Shown here: piece by piece, positions 1 through 7,943 of the stretch
How positions within the stretch are numbered: position 1 is the stretch's first letter
How the letters are laid out: every line of letters starts with the position of its first letter
Assembly: GCA_036675505.1 (NCBI GenBank)
Contig: JAKFEW010000090.1
Location: 1 to 64,000, forward strand
Source of the DNA: JAKFEW01 sp036675505
Lineage (GTDB): Bacteria > Cyanobacteriota > Sericytochromatia > S15B-MN24 > JAQBPE01
Reading direction: 5' to 3'
DNA: 64,000 bases
The notes under the pieces: model-generated
Database searches by the model: none
What the model was told of the DNA's origin: nothing
The model's input: the letters and a program-made list of their open reading frames with translations, nothing else
Position numbers and translations under genes: made by a program

Positions 1-384
1 ACCGCCGCCATGGCGGCGGCGGGCGCCGAGCGCGGGTTCTGGCTCGAGCCCGCCGGCGCCGGCTGGACGGCCCGCGCCGCGGTGACGGCGGCCGGCGCGC
101 CGATCGCGTTCCGCCCCGAGCTCATCAGCGCCGGCATCGCCGACTGGGTGCGCGCCCGCGGCGAGCCGCTCGGCATCCTCGACGCAGGCTCCGCCGAGGA
201 CTGGCAAGCGCGCAAGAGCGTGCAGGCGCTCGGCCTGCGCACGGTCTGGTGCGTGCCCGTGCGCGACGCGGTCGGCGCGCTGCTCTACCTCGACACCGGC
301 ACGGTCGCGCAGGCCGATCCGGCCGCCGCCTTGCGCGCGGTCGAGGAGCTGGTGGCGCGCACGGCGCCGCTGGTGCGCGGGTAG
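1..384 (+). CDS. C-terminal part of a GAF-domain protein (partial)
   Basis: The reading frame is open to the left edge, so this is the 3' part of a longer gene; the ATG at 10 is probably internal. The visible ~127 residues look like the second half of a GAF sensor domain, with the strand-turn-strand core around VWCVPVRD and ALLYLDT near residues 80-95. GAF domains bind small ligands or mediate dimerisation in kinases, cyclases and transcription regulators. Here the GAF lies at the extreme C terminus, so the output domain must be upstream, outside the window. The family assignment rests on fold-like pattern only; no ligand can be inferred. The next gene begins 8 bp after the stop on the same strand, consistent with co-transcription. 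Confidence 0.6.
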   Translation, partial: TAAMAAAGAERGFWLEPAGAGWTARAAVTAAGAPIAFRPELISAGIADWVRARGEPLGILDAGSAEDWQARKSVQALGLRTVWCVPVRDAVGALLYLDTGTVAQADPAAALRAVEELVARTAPLVRG

Positions 385-392
385 CGGGCCCG

Positions 393-1145
393 ATGAGACG
401 CCTCGTCGCCTGCACGCTCGCCCTGTTCCTCGCCCTCGGCCCGGGCGGGCCGGCCTGCGCCGCGGCCACGCCGAAGCCGGCCACCAGCTCGCCGAAGTCC
501 GGGGCCGCCAGGCCCAAGCCGAAGCCCAAGCCCAAACCGAAGGCGGGAGCCGCCAAGCCGAAGCCCAAGCCTGCGGCCGGGAAACCCAAGCCTGCGGCCG
601 GCAAGGCCAAGCCGAAGCCGAAGCCCAAGCAGAAAGCGACTGCCTGGAAGCAGCCCGCCTTCCACCGCGCCCCTGACTATTCGTTCGCCATTCCCGCCGG
701 CTGGAAGCTCCACAAGCTGCCGTCGACCGGCAAGCCGCCGCGCGAGACGCGCCGCCTGGAGCTCTGGAAGCAGGTCGACAACGGCCGGGCCACGATCGAG
801 GTGGAGGCCGATCGCTCCGAGGGCATCACGGGCAAGTTCCCGGTCCGCGACGCGCGCGTCACCGCGGCGCGCGTCGCCGCGACCTTCGGCTTCGGCCAAT
901 ACAAGGCCGTGGACCTGCAGGTGAAGCACGCGCCAGGCTTCTACGAGTCATGGGTCGTTACCGAGGTGCCAGGCCGCGCGCCGTTCCGCGTGGTGGCGGC
1001 GCACTTCTTCCGCGGCGGCACGCGCTACCGCGCGGCCGCGGTGACCCCGCTGGGCGACGACCAGCTGGCCGGCGAGAAGGCGCTGCGCGCTGTGCTGGCC
1101 TCGTGGCGCTGGGCACCCACGGCACGCGCGCGCAGGCGGCCGTGA
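393..1145 (+). CDS. Secreted protein with Lys-Pro-rich linker
   Basis: 250 residues, start chosen at the ATG 8 bp after the preceding stop because it opens directly into a signal peptide (MRRLVACTLALFLALGPGG, cleavage near AAA). Residues ~25-85 are a low-complexity K-P-A linker built from AKPKPKP-like units. The C-terminal ~160 residues form a compact domain containing YSFAIPAGWKLHK and a Trp-rich end (LASWRW). The opening Y-x-F-x-I-P-x-G-W is typical of PsbP/DUF1795-like domains of secreted proteins, so a PsbP-like fold is possible but unproven. The basic linker could cross or bind the peptidoglycan layer. No catalytic motif is visible. Confidence 0.75.
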   Translation: MRRLVACTLALFLALGPGGPACAAATPKPATSSPKSGAARPKPKPKPKPKAGAAKPKPKPAAGKPKPAAGKAKPKPKPKQKATAWKQPAFHRAPDYSFAIPAGWKLHKLPSTGKPPRETRRLELWKQVDNGRATIEVEADRSEGITGKFPVRDARVTAARVAATFGFGQYKAVDLQVKHAPGFYESWVVTEVPGRAPFRVVAAHFFRGGTRYRAAAVTPLGDDQLAGEKALRAVLASWRWAPTARARRRP

Positions 1146-1200
1146 CCGCCGTCGCGCCCGCGGCGTGATCCAGGCGCTGGCCGCGCGGCGGCGGAGCGGG

Positions 1201-1206
1201 TATCCT
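1201..1206 (+). promoter_or_regulatory. Possible -10 box TATCCT
   Basis: The sequence GCGGGTATCCTC lies 31 nt before the ATG at 1237, and an SD-like AAGGAG follows at 1222-1227. It matches the GGGTA-type -10 boxes seen before several other genes in this window. No convincing -35 was found. Confidence 0.35.
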
Positions 1207-1236
1207 CATGTCGACGTCCGGAAGGAGATCTCCGCC

Positions 1237-1989
1237 ATGCTGCGCCGCGCCCTCACCGCCTCCGCCCTCCTCTTGCCGCTGCTGCTCGGCGGCTGTCCGG
1301 CCGCGGCGCCGACCGGCACCGGCGCGCCCGCGCCCGGCGCGTTCGGCAGCGGCCGCGGCGGCCTCTCCGAGATCGTCGCCGGCAACGTCATCACCAAAGA
1401 AGAGCAGGAGCTGCGCGACATCCAGACGCGCCAGACGGCGCTGGCCTTCCCCGTGAAGATCGGCGTGCTCTTCTTCGAGTACGACTCGGCGCTCAAGGCG
1501 GAAGATCGGCAGGCCGCGCTGGACGAGGCTCGTACCGAGCTGATCAAGACCGGCCATGTGCGCGAGGTCTTCCAGATCCCCTCGAAGTTCCTGCGGGGCG
1601 GCGAATCGCTCGACAGCCTGCGCAAGATCGCGGCGCGCTTCCAGGCGGACGTGCTGCTGATCGTGTCGGGCGACGCCAGCTTCCAGCGCGCCGACGACCA
1701 GACTTTCGGCTTCTTCGACATCTTCTCGAACAAGGCCAACTACGAGGCCCGCATGGCGCTGTCGGGGCTCGGCCTCGACGTCTATGCGGGCACGTTCATG
1801 ACGCCCCTCCAGGTGGCCACGAAGGCCGGGCCGGTCACGCTCGAGGCCGCCGACACGACCTTCCAGGCCGAGCGTTACAAGCTGGAGAAGCAGGCCGAGA
1901 GCGAGGCCTTCGCGAAGCTGCGCACGCAGCTCGCGACCGGCCTGGCCGCGAAACGCGCCGAGCTCGAAGCCGCCCGTTCCACCCCCTGA
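1237..1989 (+). CDS. Lipoprotein of unknown function
   Basis: 250 residues. The ATG at 1237 is preferred over the in-frame GTG-type start upstream because AAGGAG sits 9 nt before it and it begins a lipobox signal (LLLPLLLGGC, lipidated Cys at residue 20). The mature part has a Gly/Pro-rich spacer and then a domain resembling the CsgG/TolB-N-like fold that lipoproteins use in the periplasm: a strand (FPVKIGVLFFEY), helices, and ADVLLIVSGD. The C terminus (residues ~205-250) is helical and charged. It is followed 29 bp later by the EF-hand gene on the same strand. No function can be named. Confidence 0.75.
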   Translation: MLRRALTASALLLPLLLGGCPAAAPTGTGAPAPGAFGSGRGGLSEIVAGNVITKEEQELRDIQTRQTALAFPVKIGVLFFEYDSALKAEDRQAALDEARTELIKTGHVREVFQIPSKFLRGGESLDSLRKIAARFQADVLLIVSGDASFQRADDQTFGFFDIFSNKANYEARMALSGLGLDVYAGTFMTPLQVATKAGPVTLEAADTTFQAERYKLEKQAESEAFAKLRTQLATGLAAKRAELEAARSTP

Positions 1990-2018
1990 CCCCAGCAACC
2001 GAAAGAGGAGTTCAACCC

Positions 2019-2405
2019 ATGTTCCATCTGCGGACGGCCGTCGCGGCGGCCATCGTGGGCGCGCTGATCGTCGTCGCACCGGCGGTCGCCGCCGCGCCGC
2101 CCAAGGCGCCTGGCGCCACGGCCACGAAGGCGCCGGCCAAAGCGCCCGCCAAGGCGGCGCCGAAGCCCAAGAAGGAGCTCCACGGCTTCGCGCGTTACGA
2201 CAAGAACAAGGACGGCGTCATCATGCTCGCCGAGTTCAAGGCCTCGTTCGCGAAGCACCCGAAGCGCCTCAAGCGGGCCGATGCGCGCTTCAAGCGCTGG
2301 GACCCGAACGGCGACGGCAAGATCACGAGGGCCGAGTGGGACAACCGCCACAAGCGCAAGCCAGGCAAAAAGATGCCGAGCGCGAAGCCCGCGGGCAAGA
2401 AGTAG
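2019..2405 (+). CDS. Secreted EF-hand protein
   Basis: 128 residues with a signal peptide (residues 1-26, ending VAAAP), an Ala-Lys-Pro linker, and two canonical calcium-binding loops: DKNKDGVIMLAEF (about residues 60-72) and DPNGDGKITRAEW (about 92-104). Both carry Asp/Asn at positions 1, 3 and 5, Gly at 6, a hydrophobic residue at 8 and Glu at 12. The C terminus is Lys-rich. The SD AAAGAGGAG lies 9 nt before the ATG. It is likely a periplasmic or outer-surface calcium-binding protein; partner unknown. Confidence 0.85.
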   Translation: MFHLRTAVAAAIVGALIVVAPAVAAAPPKAPGATATKAPAKAPAKAAPKPKKELHGFARYDKNKDGVIMLAEFKASFAKHPKRLKRADARFKRWDPNGDGKITRAEWDNRHKRKPGKKMPSAKPAGKK

Positions 2406-2429
2406 CAGCGTCGCCCTACGGGGCTGCCG

Positions 2430-4679
2430 CTAGCTCAGCACCACCTGAATCGCCTCGACGACCGCCGGCACCTCCGCGTGCCGGCGGAGCACGATCAAGG
2501 AGATGTCGTCGAGCTGCACCTCGAGCCAGGCCTGGACCTCTTCGAGGATGCGCGCCTTGATCTCCTCGACCGGCAGGTGGGCATAGCGGGCCAGCGCCTC
2601 CTCCAGGCGATCCATGTCGTACTGGACGTCCTCGGCGTTCGCGGCCTCGATCAGGCCATCGGAGTAAAGCAACAGCACGTCGAGCGGGCCGAGCTCGAAG
2701 CGGAAATCGGTCGTCATCGCCGAGGTGTCGGGCAGCAGGCCGGTCCAGAAGCCCGGCACCTCCAGGCGATCGACGGTGCGCGTGGCGGCCCGCCAGATCA
2801 CGAGATCGCAGTGCATGCCGGCGGCCACGAACTTGCCTTCACCTTCATGGCGCAGGAGTTGCAGGGTCATGTAATTGTCGTTGCGCAGGCGGTTGCGCAC
2901 GTTGTGGAAGAGCGCCTCGTTGATGTGCACCAGCCGCTCGGCCGGGCTCGCCGCCGGGTTGTCGAGCACGTAGCCCGTGATCATGCTTTGGGCCATCATC
3001 ATCACCAGGCCAGGCGTGAGGCCATGCCCCGTCACGTCGCCGATCGCCAGCCAGAAGCGCCCATCGGGCTGCGGGATGTAGTCGATCAGGTCGCCGCCGA
3101 CCTCGGTCGCGGTGATCAGCGACATGGCGAGATCGAAGCGTTCGATCGGCATCTCGACGGGCACGAGCGCCGTCTGGATGCGCGTCGCGATCTCCATCTC
3201 CTTGCCCATGCGCGTGAGCGCATCCTGGACGCGGTTGGTTTCCGTGACGTCCTGGGCCAACACCTGCAAGCTGGTGCGGTCACGGAAGGTCATCAGGTTG
3301 GCTGCCACCTCGAGCTCGATCGGGGCGCCGTCCACGCGCTCGCCTTCGGCTTCCATCCGGATCACGTCGAGCTCCTTCGCGGCAAGCCGGGCGATCGCGC
3401 TCGCGAGCTTTTCGCGCGACTCCTCGCGCATCATCGCGAGGAACGGGCGGCCGACGAGGGCCGTGGGCTCGCTCGTCGCGAGGCAGCGCGCTGCCATCGG
3501 GTTGGCGTAGACGATCACGTCGTCCGTCACGATCAACACGATCGTGGGCGAGGCGTCCATGAGCTCGGTGTAACGCTGTTCGCCCTTGCGCCAGGCCTCG
3601 AGCTCGAGGATCGCGGCCTGGGAGGTCTGGAGCTGGCCGAGCATGCCGTTGATCTTCTCGCCGACGCTCGCGATCTCGTCAGCGCCCTCCACCGTCACGC
3701 GGGCCGAAAGCGCGCCGCCGGTGCCGATCTCGGCGACCTCGCCGCTGAGCCTGCCGAGCCGGCCTAGCACGATCACCTTGAGCATCAGCATGTTGAGCAG
3801 GCCGAAGAGCAAGCCGATCAGCACCAGCAGGCCGAGCGACTGCTTCACGGTGTCCTGGCCCTGCGCGTGGATGGTGCGCGGCAGCTTGGCGCTGACCAGC
3901 AGCGTGGGCTTGCCGTAGAGGTCGCGAATGACGCTGTAGCCGGCGACGATCTGGTCGTCGAGGGGCCTGACCTCGACGCGCCCCTCGGGCGCCTGCGCGA
4001 GCCGCGCGGCGATCGCCCGGGTGCCCGGCTCGAGGTCGGCGGCGTCGATCGGCGACACCTCGAAAGGAATGTGAATCAACTCGCCGAGCCGATCGATCTC
4101 GGCCTGCGTGAGGTACGCCGCGAAGACCAGCGAGCCCCGGATCTCGCCCGAGTGGTCGCCACGCACGATCGGCTGGGAGCCGACCTGCATGATGCCCTCG
4201 GGCGTGTGCAGGAAGCCGAAACGGCGGGAGCCCGCGCTGGTGTGCGAGACCAGCGGCTTGCCGCGCTTCAGCTCGGCCGCGAGGCCGGCCGGGAACGCGG
4301 TCCAGCGCGGCTCGCCCTCGCGCGGGATCGCGCGCTGGATCTTGAACCTGCCGTCCGGGAAGACGTGCGCGGCGGCGTGGATGCCGAGGTCGCGCAGGGT
4401 CACTGGATCCGGGTAGTTGTCGGCCACGAAGGCCGGCTCGGTGCCGGCCATGAAGCGCCAGTCGGAGTCCCAGGCCGCCCAGTCGTTGAGGCGGCCGTCG
4501 ATCTCGGCGGCGTCGTCCTTGAGCGTGTTCACGGCGCGCTCGACGTTGCGGGTGGTGTCGACCGCCTCGAAGGAAGCGTACGAGTCGAGCAGCGTGTCGC
4601 GCCAGAAGATCGACAACAGGCCGACGAGGACCACGATGGTGAGGCCGACGGCCAGGAGAGTCTTGTGGAAAAGCTTCAA
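2430..4679 (-). CDS. Membrane sensor SpoIIE-type PP2C phosphatase (CHASE4-HAMP-PAS)
   Basis: 749 residues. A TM helix (8-27) is followed by a ~250-residue extracytoplasmic domain of CHASE4 type (DWAAWDSDW motif near 67-75), a second TM near 283-305, HAMP to ~345, PAS starting ~368, and a SpoIIE/RsbU phosphatase domain from ~510. Metal-binding motifs are visible: EVGGDLID (~527), GDVTGHG (~547), YSDGLIEA (~676) and DDISLIVL (~725). Such enzymes dephosphorylate anti-sigma-antagonist (STAS) proteins in partner-switching cascades in response to an external signal. No STAS or RsbW partner is encoded in this window. It converges on the EF-hand gene (24 bp gap). Confidence 0.92.
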   Translation of the reverse strand: MKLFHKTLLAVGLTIVVLVGLLSIFWRDTLLDSYASFEAVDTTRNVERAVNTLKDDAAEIDGRLNDWAAWDSDWRFMAGTEPAFVADNYPDPVTLRDLGIHAAAHVFPDGRFKIQRAIPREGEPRWTAFPAGLAAELKRGKPLVSHTSAGSRRFGFLHTPEGIMQVGSQPIVRGDHSGEIRGSLVFAAYLTQAEIDRLGELIHIPFEVSPIDAADLEPGTRAIAARLAQAPEGRVEVRPLDDQIVAGYSVIRDLYGKPTLLVSAKLPRTIHAQGQDTVKQSLGLLVLIGLLFGLLNMLMLKVIVLGRLGRLSGEVAEIGTGGALSARVTVEGADEIASVGEKINGMLGQLQTSQAAILELEAWRKGEQRYTELMDASPTIVLIVTDDVIVYANPMAARCLATSEPTALVGRPFLAMMREESREKLASAIARLAAKELDVIRMEAEGERVDGAPIELEVAANLMTFRDRTSLQVLAQDVTETNRVQDALTRMGKEMEIATRIQTALVPVEMPIERFDLAMSLITATEVGGDLIDYIPQPDGRFWLAIGDVTGHGLTPGLVMMMAQSMITGYVLDNPAASPAERLVHINEALFHNVRNRLRNDNYMTLQLLRHEGEGKFVAAGMHCDLVIWRAATRTVDRLEVPGFWTGLLPDTSAMTTDFRFELGPLDVLLLYSDGLIEAANAEDVQYDMDRLEEALARYAHLPVEEIKARILEEVQAWLEVQLDDISLIVLRRHAEVPAVVEAIQVVLS

Positions 4680-4715
4680 AGCCGCCTCCGATTGACGTCC
4701 CCGGGACGTTGCCCC

Positions 4716-5570
4716 TTACATACCCGCCGGGGCCGTGGGTTCCTCGGCCGGTGGCGCGAACGCCTTGATGAGGTCGAAGTTCGTATAGGTCTGCAAGAAG
4801 TAGCCGTCCGGATACGAATCGTCCCGGTCGTGCGCGAACGCGTAGCCCACCGAGAAGAACGTGCCCGGCACCAGCTCGACGTTGGCCACGAAGTTGGTGC
4901 CCGAGACTTCGGTGTTGCCACCCACATGGTCCATCGCGAAGGTGAACGGGCCGACGGCCGGAAACTCATAGCCCACCATCAGGGTCTGGTTGCCGGTGGT
5001 GATCGGCCAGGTGTTGCCGAACAGGTCGGGCGCCGCCGGCGACGACTGCCCGAGCCCGACCGTGCCGCGGCCCAGGTCGCGCTGGCCTGCCGCGAATGAC
5101 TTCGTGGCCGACAGGTAGGCCATGTTGAGGCTGCGGTCGGGGTTGAGGAAGGCCCAGGACATGTAGCCGAGCGCCAGATCCGGCACCCAGCCCGCCTCGC
5201 GCACCAGGCCGAGCTTGACGTTCGCGACAGGCTTGATGCCAGGCTTGTCGCCCGGCATCGCGATGGCGTCGAGGCCGACCTCTAGGCCGGGGAAGACCAG
5301 CCCGGTCCCGCCGTAGGGGACCTCGGGCAACAGGCCCACGTTCAGCCCCGCCCAGGTCTCGGAGATGTCGCCGTAATAGGCGTTGTAGAAGGCCATGTTT
5401 CCCTGCCCGGGCCCCACGGTCGTGCCGGTCGGCACGAAGATGATGCTGGTGGGGTACGCGTGGGCCGGCGCCGCGACGGCGAGCCAGGCGAGGGTTGCGG
5501 CAGCGGTGCGCCGAAGCGCCGTGAAGAGATTGTTAATCAAGGCTTTCCCCAAGGTTACTTCTATTTTCAT
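4716..5570 (-). CDS. Secreted protein, possible outer-membrane protein
   Basis: 284 residues from the ATG at 5570. A signal peptide (TAAATLAWLAVAAPAHA) ends near residue 38 and is followed by YPTSIIFVPTG. The rest is rich in alternating aromatic/polar strands with Gly-Tyr turns (GNMAFYNAYYGD, LALGYMSWAFLN, LMVGYEFPAVG, FFSVGYAFAHD), resembling a small outer-membrane beta-barrel or porin-like protein. The start is uncertain: SD is weak before ATG 5570 and a TTG a few codons downstream would give a more normal signal peptide. Only ~50 bp separate it from the divergent EEP gene, so the two share a promoter region. Confidence 0.75.
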   Translation of the reverse strand: MKIEVTLGKALINNLFTALRRTAAATLAWLAVAAPAHAYPTSIIFVPTGTTVGPGQGNMAFYNAYYGDISETWAGLNVGLLPEVPYGGTGLVFPGLEVGLDAIAMPGDKPGIKPVANVKLGLVREAGWVPDLALGYMSWAFLNPDRSLNMAYLSATKSFAAGQRDLGRGTVGLGQSSPAAPDLFGNTWPITTGNQTLMVGYEFPAVGPFTFAMDHVGGNTEVSGTNFVANVELVPGTFFSVGYAFAHDRDDSYPDGYFLQTYTNFDLIKAFAPPAEEPTAPAGM

Positions 5571-5621
5571 CGGGTCGCGCGGCGAGCGGGCGATATGGCA
5601 TGTACCCGCATTGGAGGCCAC

Positions 5622-6662
5622 ATGTCCATCGTCGATCGCTTCGCCAAGTCTGTCGCAGGCCAGGGCCGCAGGGCCATGAAGGGCGTCGGGCGCCAGGAGC
5701 TCGAGCAGACGGGTCGGCGGATCGTGATGAGCGGTGACAAGCTGGCGCTGTCCGGCGCCAAGCCGGCACCGCTCAAGGTCGGCAGCTTCAATATGCATGA
5801 CCTCTTCCCGGACGATCCCGCGGTGCTCGCCCGCTCGATGGCGCGCCCCAAGACGCCCGAGGAGAAGAAGGCGCTCGCGCACGCGCTGCGCGAGATGAAC
5901 GCCGACGTCCTCGGCGTGCAGGAAGTATACGACACGCGATCGCTAAAAGCCTTCCTCGACGAGTACGTCCCGGACCTCGGCTACAAGCATGTGCACGTCG
6001 GCACCGGCACCGACCGGCGCGGCATCAACGTCGGCATCGTGAGCCGCCTGCCGTTGACGAACCTCCAGAGCCACGGGCACCTGCGCGCGCGCATCCCGGG
6101 CGCAAACGACGTCCAGCCGCTGAGCCGCAGCCTGCTCCAGGGCACGGTCACGGCGCCGAACGGCTACGAGTTCGAGATGTTCGTGATCCACCTCAAGTCG
6201 AGCAACCCCGGCAAGTGGAACGATATCGTGGAAGAGGCGAAGCGCCGCGGTCTCGACCCCGAGGTGCTGAAGCAGATGAAGATGGACAAGGCGCGCGTCC
6301 GCCGCGAGGCCGAGGCCCAGACCGTGCGCGACTTCATGGTCGACTTCGAGAAGAAGAACCCGAACCGCAACTACGTGCTCGTCGGCGACAGCAACGACCA
6401 CCTCGGCACCGGCACCTACCAGGTCCTGCGCGGCTTGCATGACCAGCTGCCCGACCTGAGCGACCCGCTCACCGATCTGCCGGCCGACGCCATCACCTTC
6501 CACTCGAAGTGGCACCGGTCGCGCATCGACGTGGTCCAGACCTCGCCCGGCATGCACAAGGAGTACGTTTCGGGCTCCGCCAAGGTCCTGAACTCGCCCG
6601 CCGCCGAGGCGGCCTCCGATCACTACCCGCCTTCGATCCTGGTCCACGCGACCGACAAGTAG
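5622..6662 (+). CDS. Endonuclease/exonuclease/phosphatase (EEP) family protein
   Basis: 346 residues; GGAGG lies 4 nt before the ATG. EEP-family motifs occur in order: VGSFNMHDLF (Asn, first strand), ADVLGVQEV (metal-binding Glu, about residue 99), FVIHLKS (His), VLVGDSNDH (catalytic Asp-x-Asn) and SDHYPPSI (terminal Asp-His). These are the divalent-metal phosphodiesterase residues shared by DNase I, exonuclease III and sphingomyelinases. No signal peptide, so it is probably cytoplasmic. The N-terminal ~50 residues are basic and helical and not part of the core fold. Substrate (DNA, phospholipid or other phosphodiester) cannot be told from the sequence. Confidence 0.85.
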   Translation: MSIVDRFAKSVAGQGRRAMKGVGRQELEQTGRRIVMSGDKLALSGAKPAPLKVGSFNMHDLFPDDPAVLARSMARPKTPEEKKALAHALREMNADVLGVQEVYDTRSLKAFLDEYVPDLGYKHVHVGTGTDRRGINVGIVSRLPLTNLQSHGHLRARIPGANDVQPLSRSLLQGTVTAPNGYEFEMFVIHLKSSNPGKWNDIVEEAKRRGLDPEVLKQMKMDKARVRREAEAQTVRDFMVDFEKKNPNRNYVLVGDSNDHLGTGTYQVLRGLHDQLPDLSDPLTDLPADAITFHSKWHRSRIDVVQTSPGMHKEYVSGSAKVLNSPAAEAASDHYPPSILVHATDK

Positions 6663-6758
6663 CAGCCGGGGAACCTGACATCGGTTTCGCGCGTCATCGG
6701 CTATGTCATCCCACAGCCGTAAGCTCGTCTCGGACGAGAAGACGGAGGGAGGTACCCG

Positions 6759-6926
6759 ATGCGTGTACATGTCATGTGGATCTGGCCCGGCGAGGCCGAG
6801 GCCGAGATCTTGCGCCCGGCCGCGCCGCCGCCGCCCGAGCGGCACGTGCGCCACGAGCGGCCCGACGTGCCCGAGGATGCGATGACGCTGCTCAGGCTGC
6901 TGCGCGAGCTGCGTGGCTACCTCTGA
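6759..6926 (+). CDS. Small protein of 55 residues, unknown
   Basis: A short frame with a very good ribosome site (GGAGGGAGG, 6744-6752, about 6 nt before the ATG), G/C-ending codons and a clear stop. It encodes MRVHVMWIWPGEAEAE at the N terminus, a Pro-rich middle, and a Leu-rich helix (DAMTLLRLLRELRGYL) at the end. No known family recognised. It lies in the gap between the EEP gene and the convergent metallophosphatase. Confidence 0.5.
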   Translation: MRVHVMWIWPGEAEAEILRPAAPPPPERHVRHERPDVPEDAMTLLRLLRELRGYL

Positions 6927-6935
6927 GGCGGCGCG

Positions 6936-7865
6936 CTAGCGGACCGGGGCCGCGCCGCGGTCGGTGAACTTCGCGCCCTCGACCGGCACGAACTCCCACT
7001 CGAAGTCCGTCGGACGCAGCGACAGCTTGAGCACGCCGAAGGTCGAGCCATTGCGGACGGCCGTGATGCGCTTCGGCAGCTTGAAGAGCGGGTAGTGGCT
7101 GCGGCCGCCGGTGCCCACCACGAAGGACGTCATGCCGTCGCGGTCGTCGCGATCGCCCGCCGCGTTCGCCGGCTTGAAGCGCTCGTAGTGGTGGTCATGC
7201 CCCCACAGGACGAGGTCCGCGCGCTCCTTCACGAGCATCTCCCAGACGGGCTGCATGTGCTTGTTGTCGCCATGCGCGCCCGAGCTCCAGCGCGGGTGGT
7301 GCCAGTAGGCCAGCACGTGCTTGCCGGCCGCGCGGGCGGCCTGGGCCTCGGCCTGCGCCCACTGGAACTGCTGGCTGGCCGGGCCGACGCCCACCTGGTC
7401 GTCGTTCGAGTTCAGCACGAGCGCGCGCCACTTGTCGCCGGCGTCGTAGGCGTACCAGCCCTGGCTGGCCTGGCCCGCGAGGTCGCCGAAGTAGCCGTAG
7501 TAGCCGGCTGCGCCGGGCGTGTGATACTCGTGGTTGCCCACCGCGGGCCGGGTGCGCGCCTTGTGGCGGCCCCAGGTCGGGTGGTAGAGCTTCGCGAACT
7601 GCTCCGGCGAGCCGTCCTGGTAGGCGTTGTCGCCCAGCGCGACGACGGTGCCCGGGATGCGGTCGAGCAGCCTCGCGGTCTGTTCGGCGCCCGTGCCTTC
7701 GCCCGCGATGTCGCCGGCGCCGACCACCACGTAGCCGTCCTTCGCGTCGCCCGCGGCGCGTGCGGCGGGGCCGCCGCGAACGTGGGCGGTCTGTGGCAGG
7801 GCCTTGGCACAGCCTGCCGCGACGGCGGCGCAGATGAGGGCGAGGGGCAACCAGCGGGTGCGCAT
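6936..7865 (-). CDS. Metallophosphoesterase lipoprotein, purple-acid-phosphatase-like
   Basis: 309 residues with a lipobox (ICAAVAAGC, Cys 19), so anchored at the cell envelope. Dinuclear metallophosphatase motifs appear in order: GAGDIA (Asp), GDNAYQDG (Asp-Asn), GNHEYH (Asn-His), YWHHPRW (His) and GHDHHYER (His-x-His). The arrangement fits purple acid phosphatase/alkaline phosphatase D-type enzymes that release phosphate from esters outside the cytoplasm. GGAGG precedes the ATG by 5 nt. The upstream region has a TAGAAT -10 and three 11-bp-phased repeats, consistent with control by an OmpR/PhoB-type regulator, though the repeat orientation is opposite to the usual one. Confidence 0.9.
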   Translation of the reverse strand: MRTRWLPLALICAAVAAGCAKALPQTAHVRGGPAARAAGDAKDGYVVVGAGDIAGEGTGAEQTARLLDRIPGTVVALGDNAYQDGSPEQFAKLYHPTWGRHKARTRPAVGNHEYHTPGAAGYYGYFGDLAGQASQGWYAYDAGDKWRALVLNSNDDQVGVGPASQQFQWAQAEAQAARAAGKHVLAYWHHPRWSSGAHGDNKHMQPVWEMLVKERADLVLWGHDHHYERFKPANAAGDRDDRDGMTSFVVGTGGRSHYPLFKLPKRITAVRNGSTFGVLKLSLRPTDFEWEFVPVEGAKFTDRGAAPVR

Positions 7866-7901
7866 GCGGGGACCTCCGGCTTGGACGACGTTGTCCCCGC
7901 T

Positions 7902-7943
7902 ATTCTACCAGAAATTCATCTGGATTTCATCTATTCTTAACCG
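7902..7943 (-). promoter_or_regulatory. Phased repeats and -10 box before the phosphatase gene
   Basis: Three half-sites begin exactly 11 bp apart on the + strand: TTCATCT at 7915, TTCATCT at 7926 and TTAACCG at 7937. Read toward the phosphatase gene, the block ends 7 nt before a TAGAAT box (7902-7907). The third repeat overlaps the stop codon of the symporter gene. The geometry matches tandem OmpR/PhoB-family sites. Confidence 0.45.
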
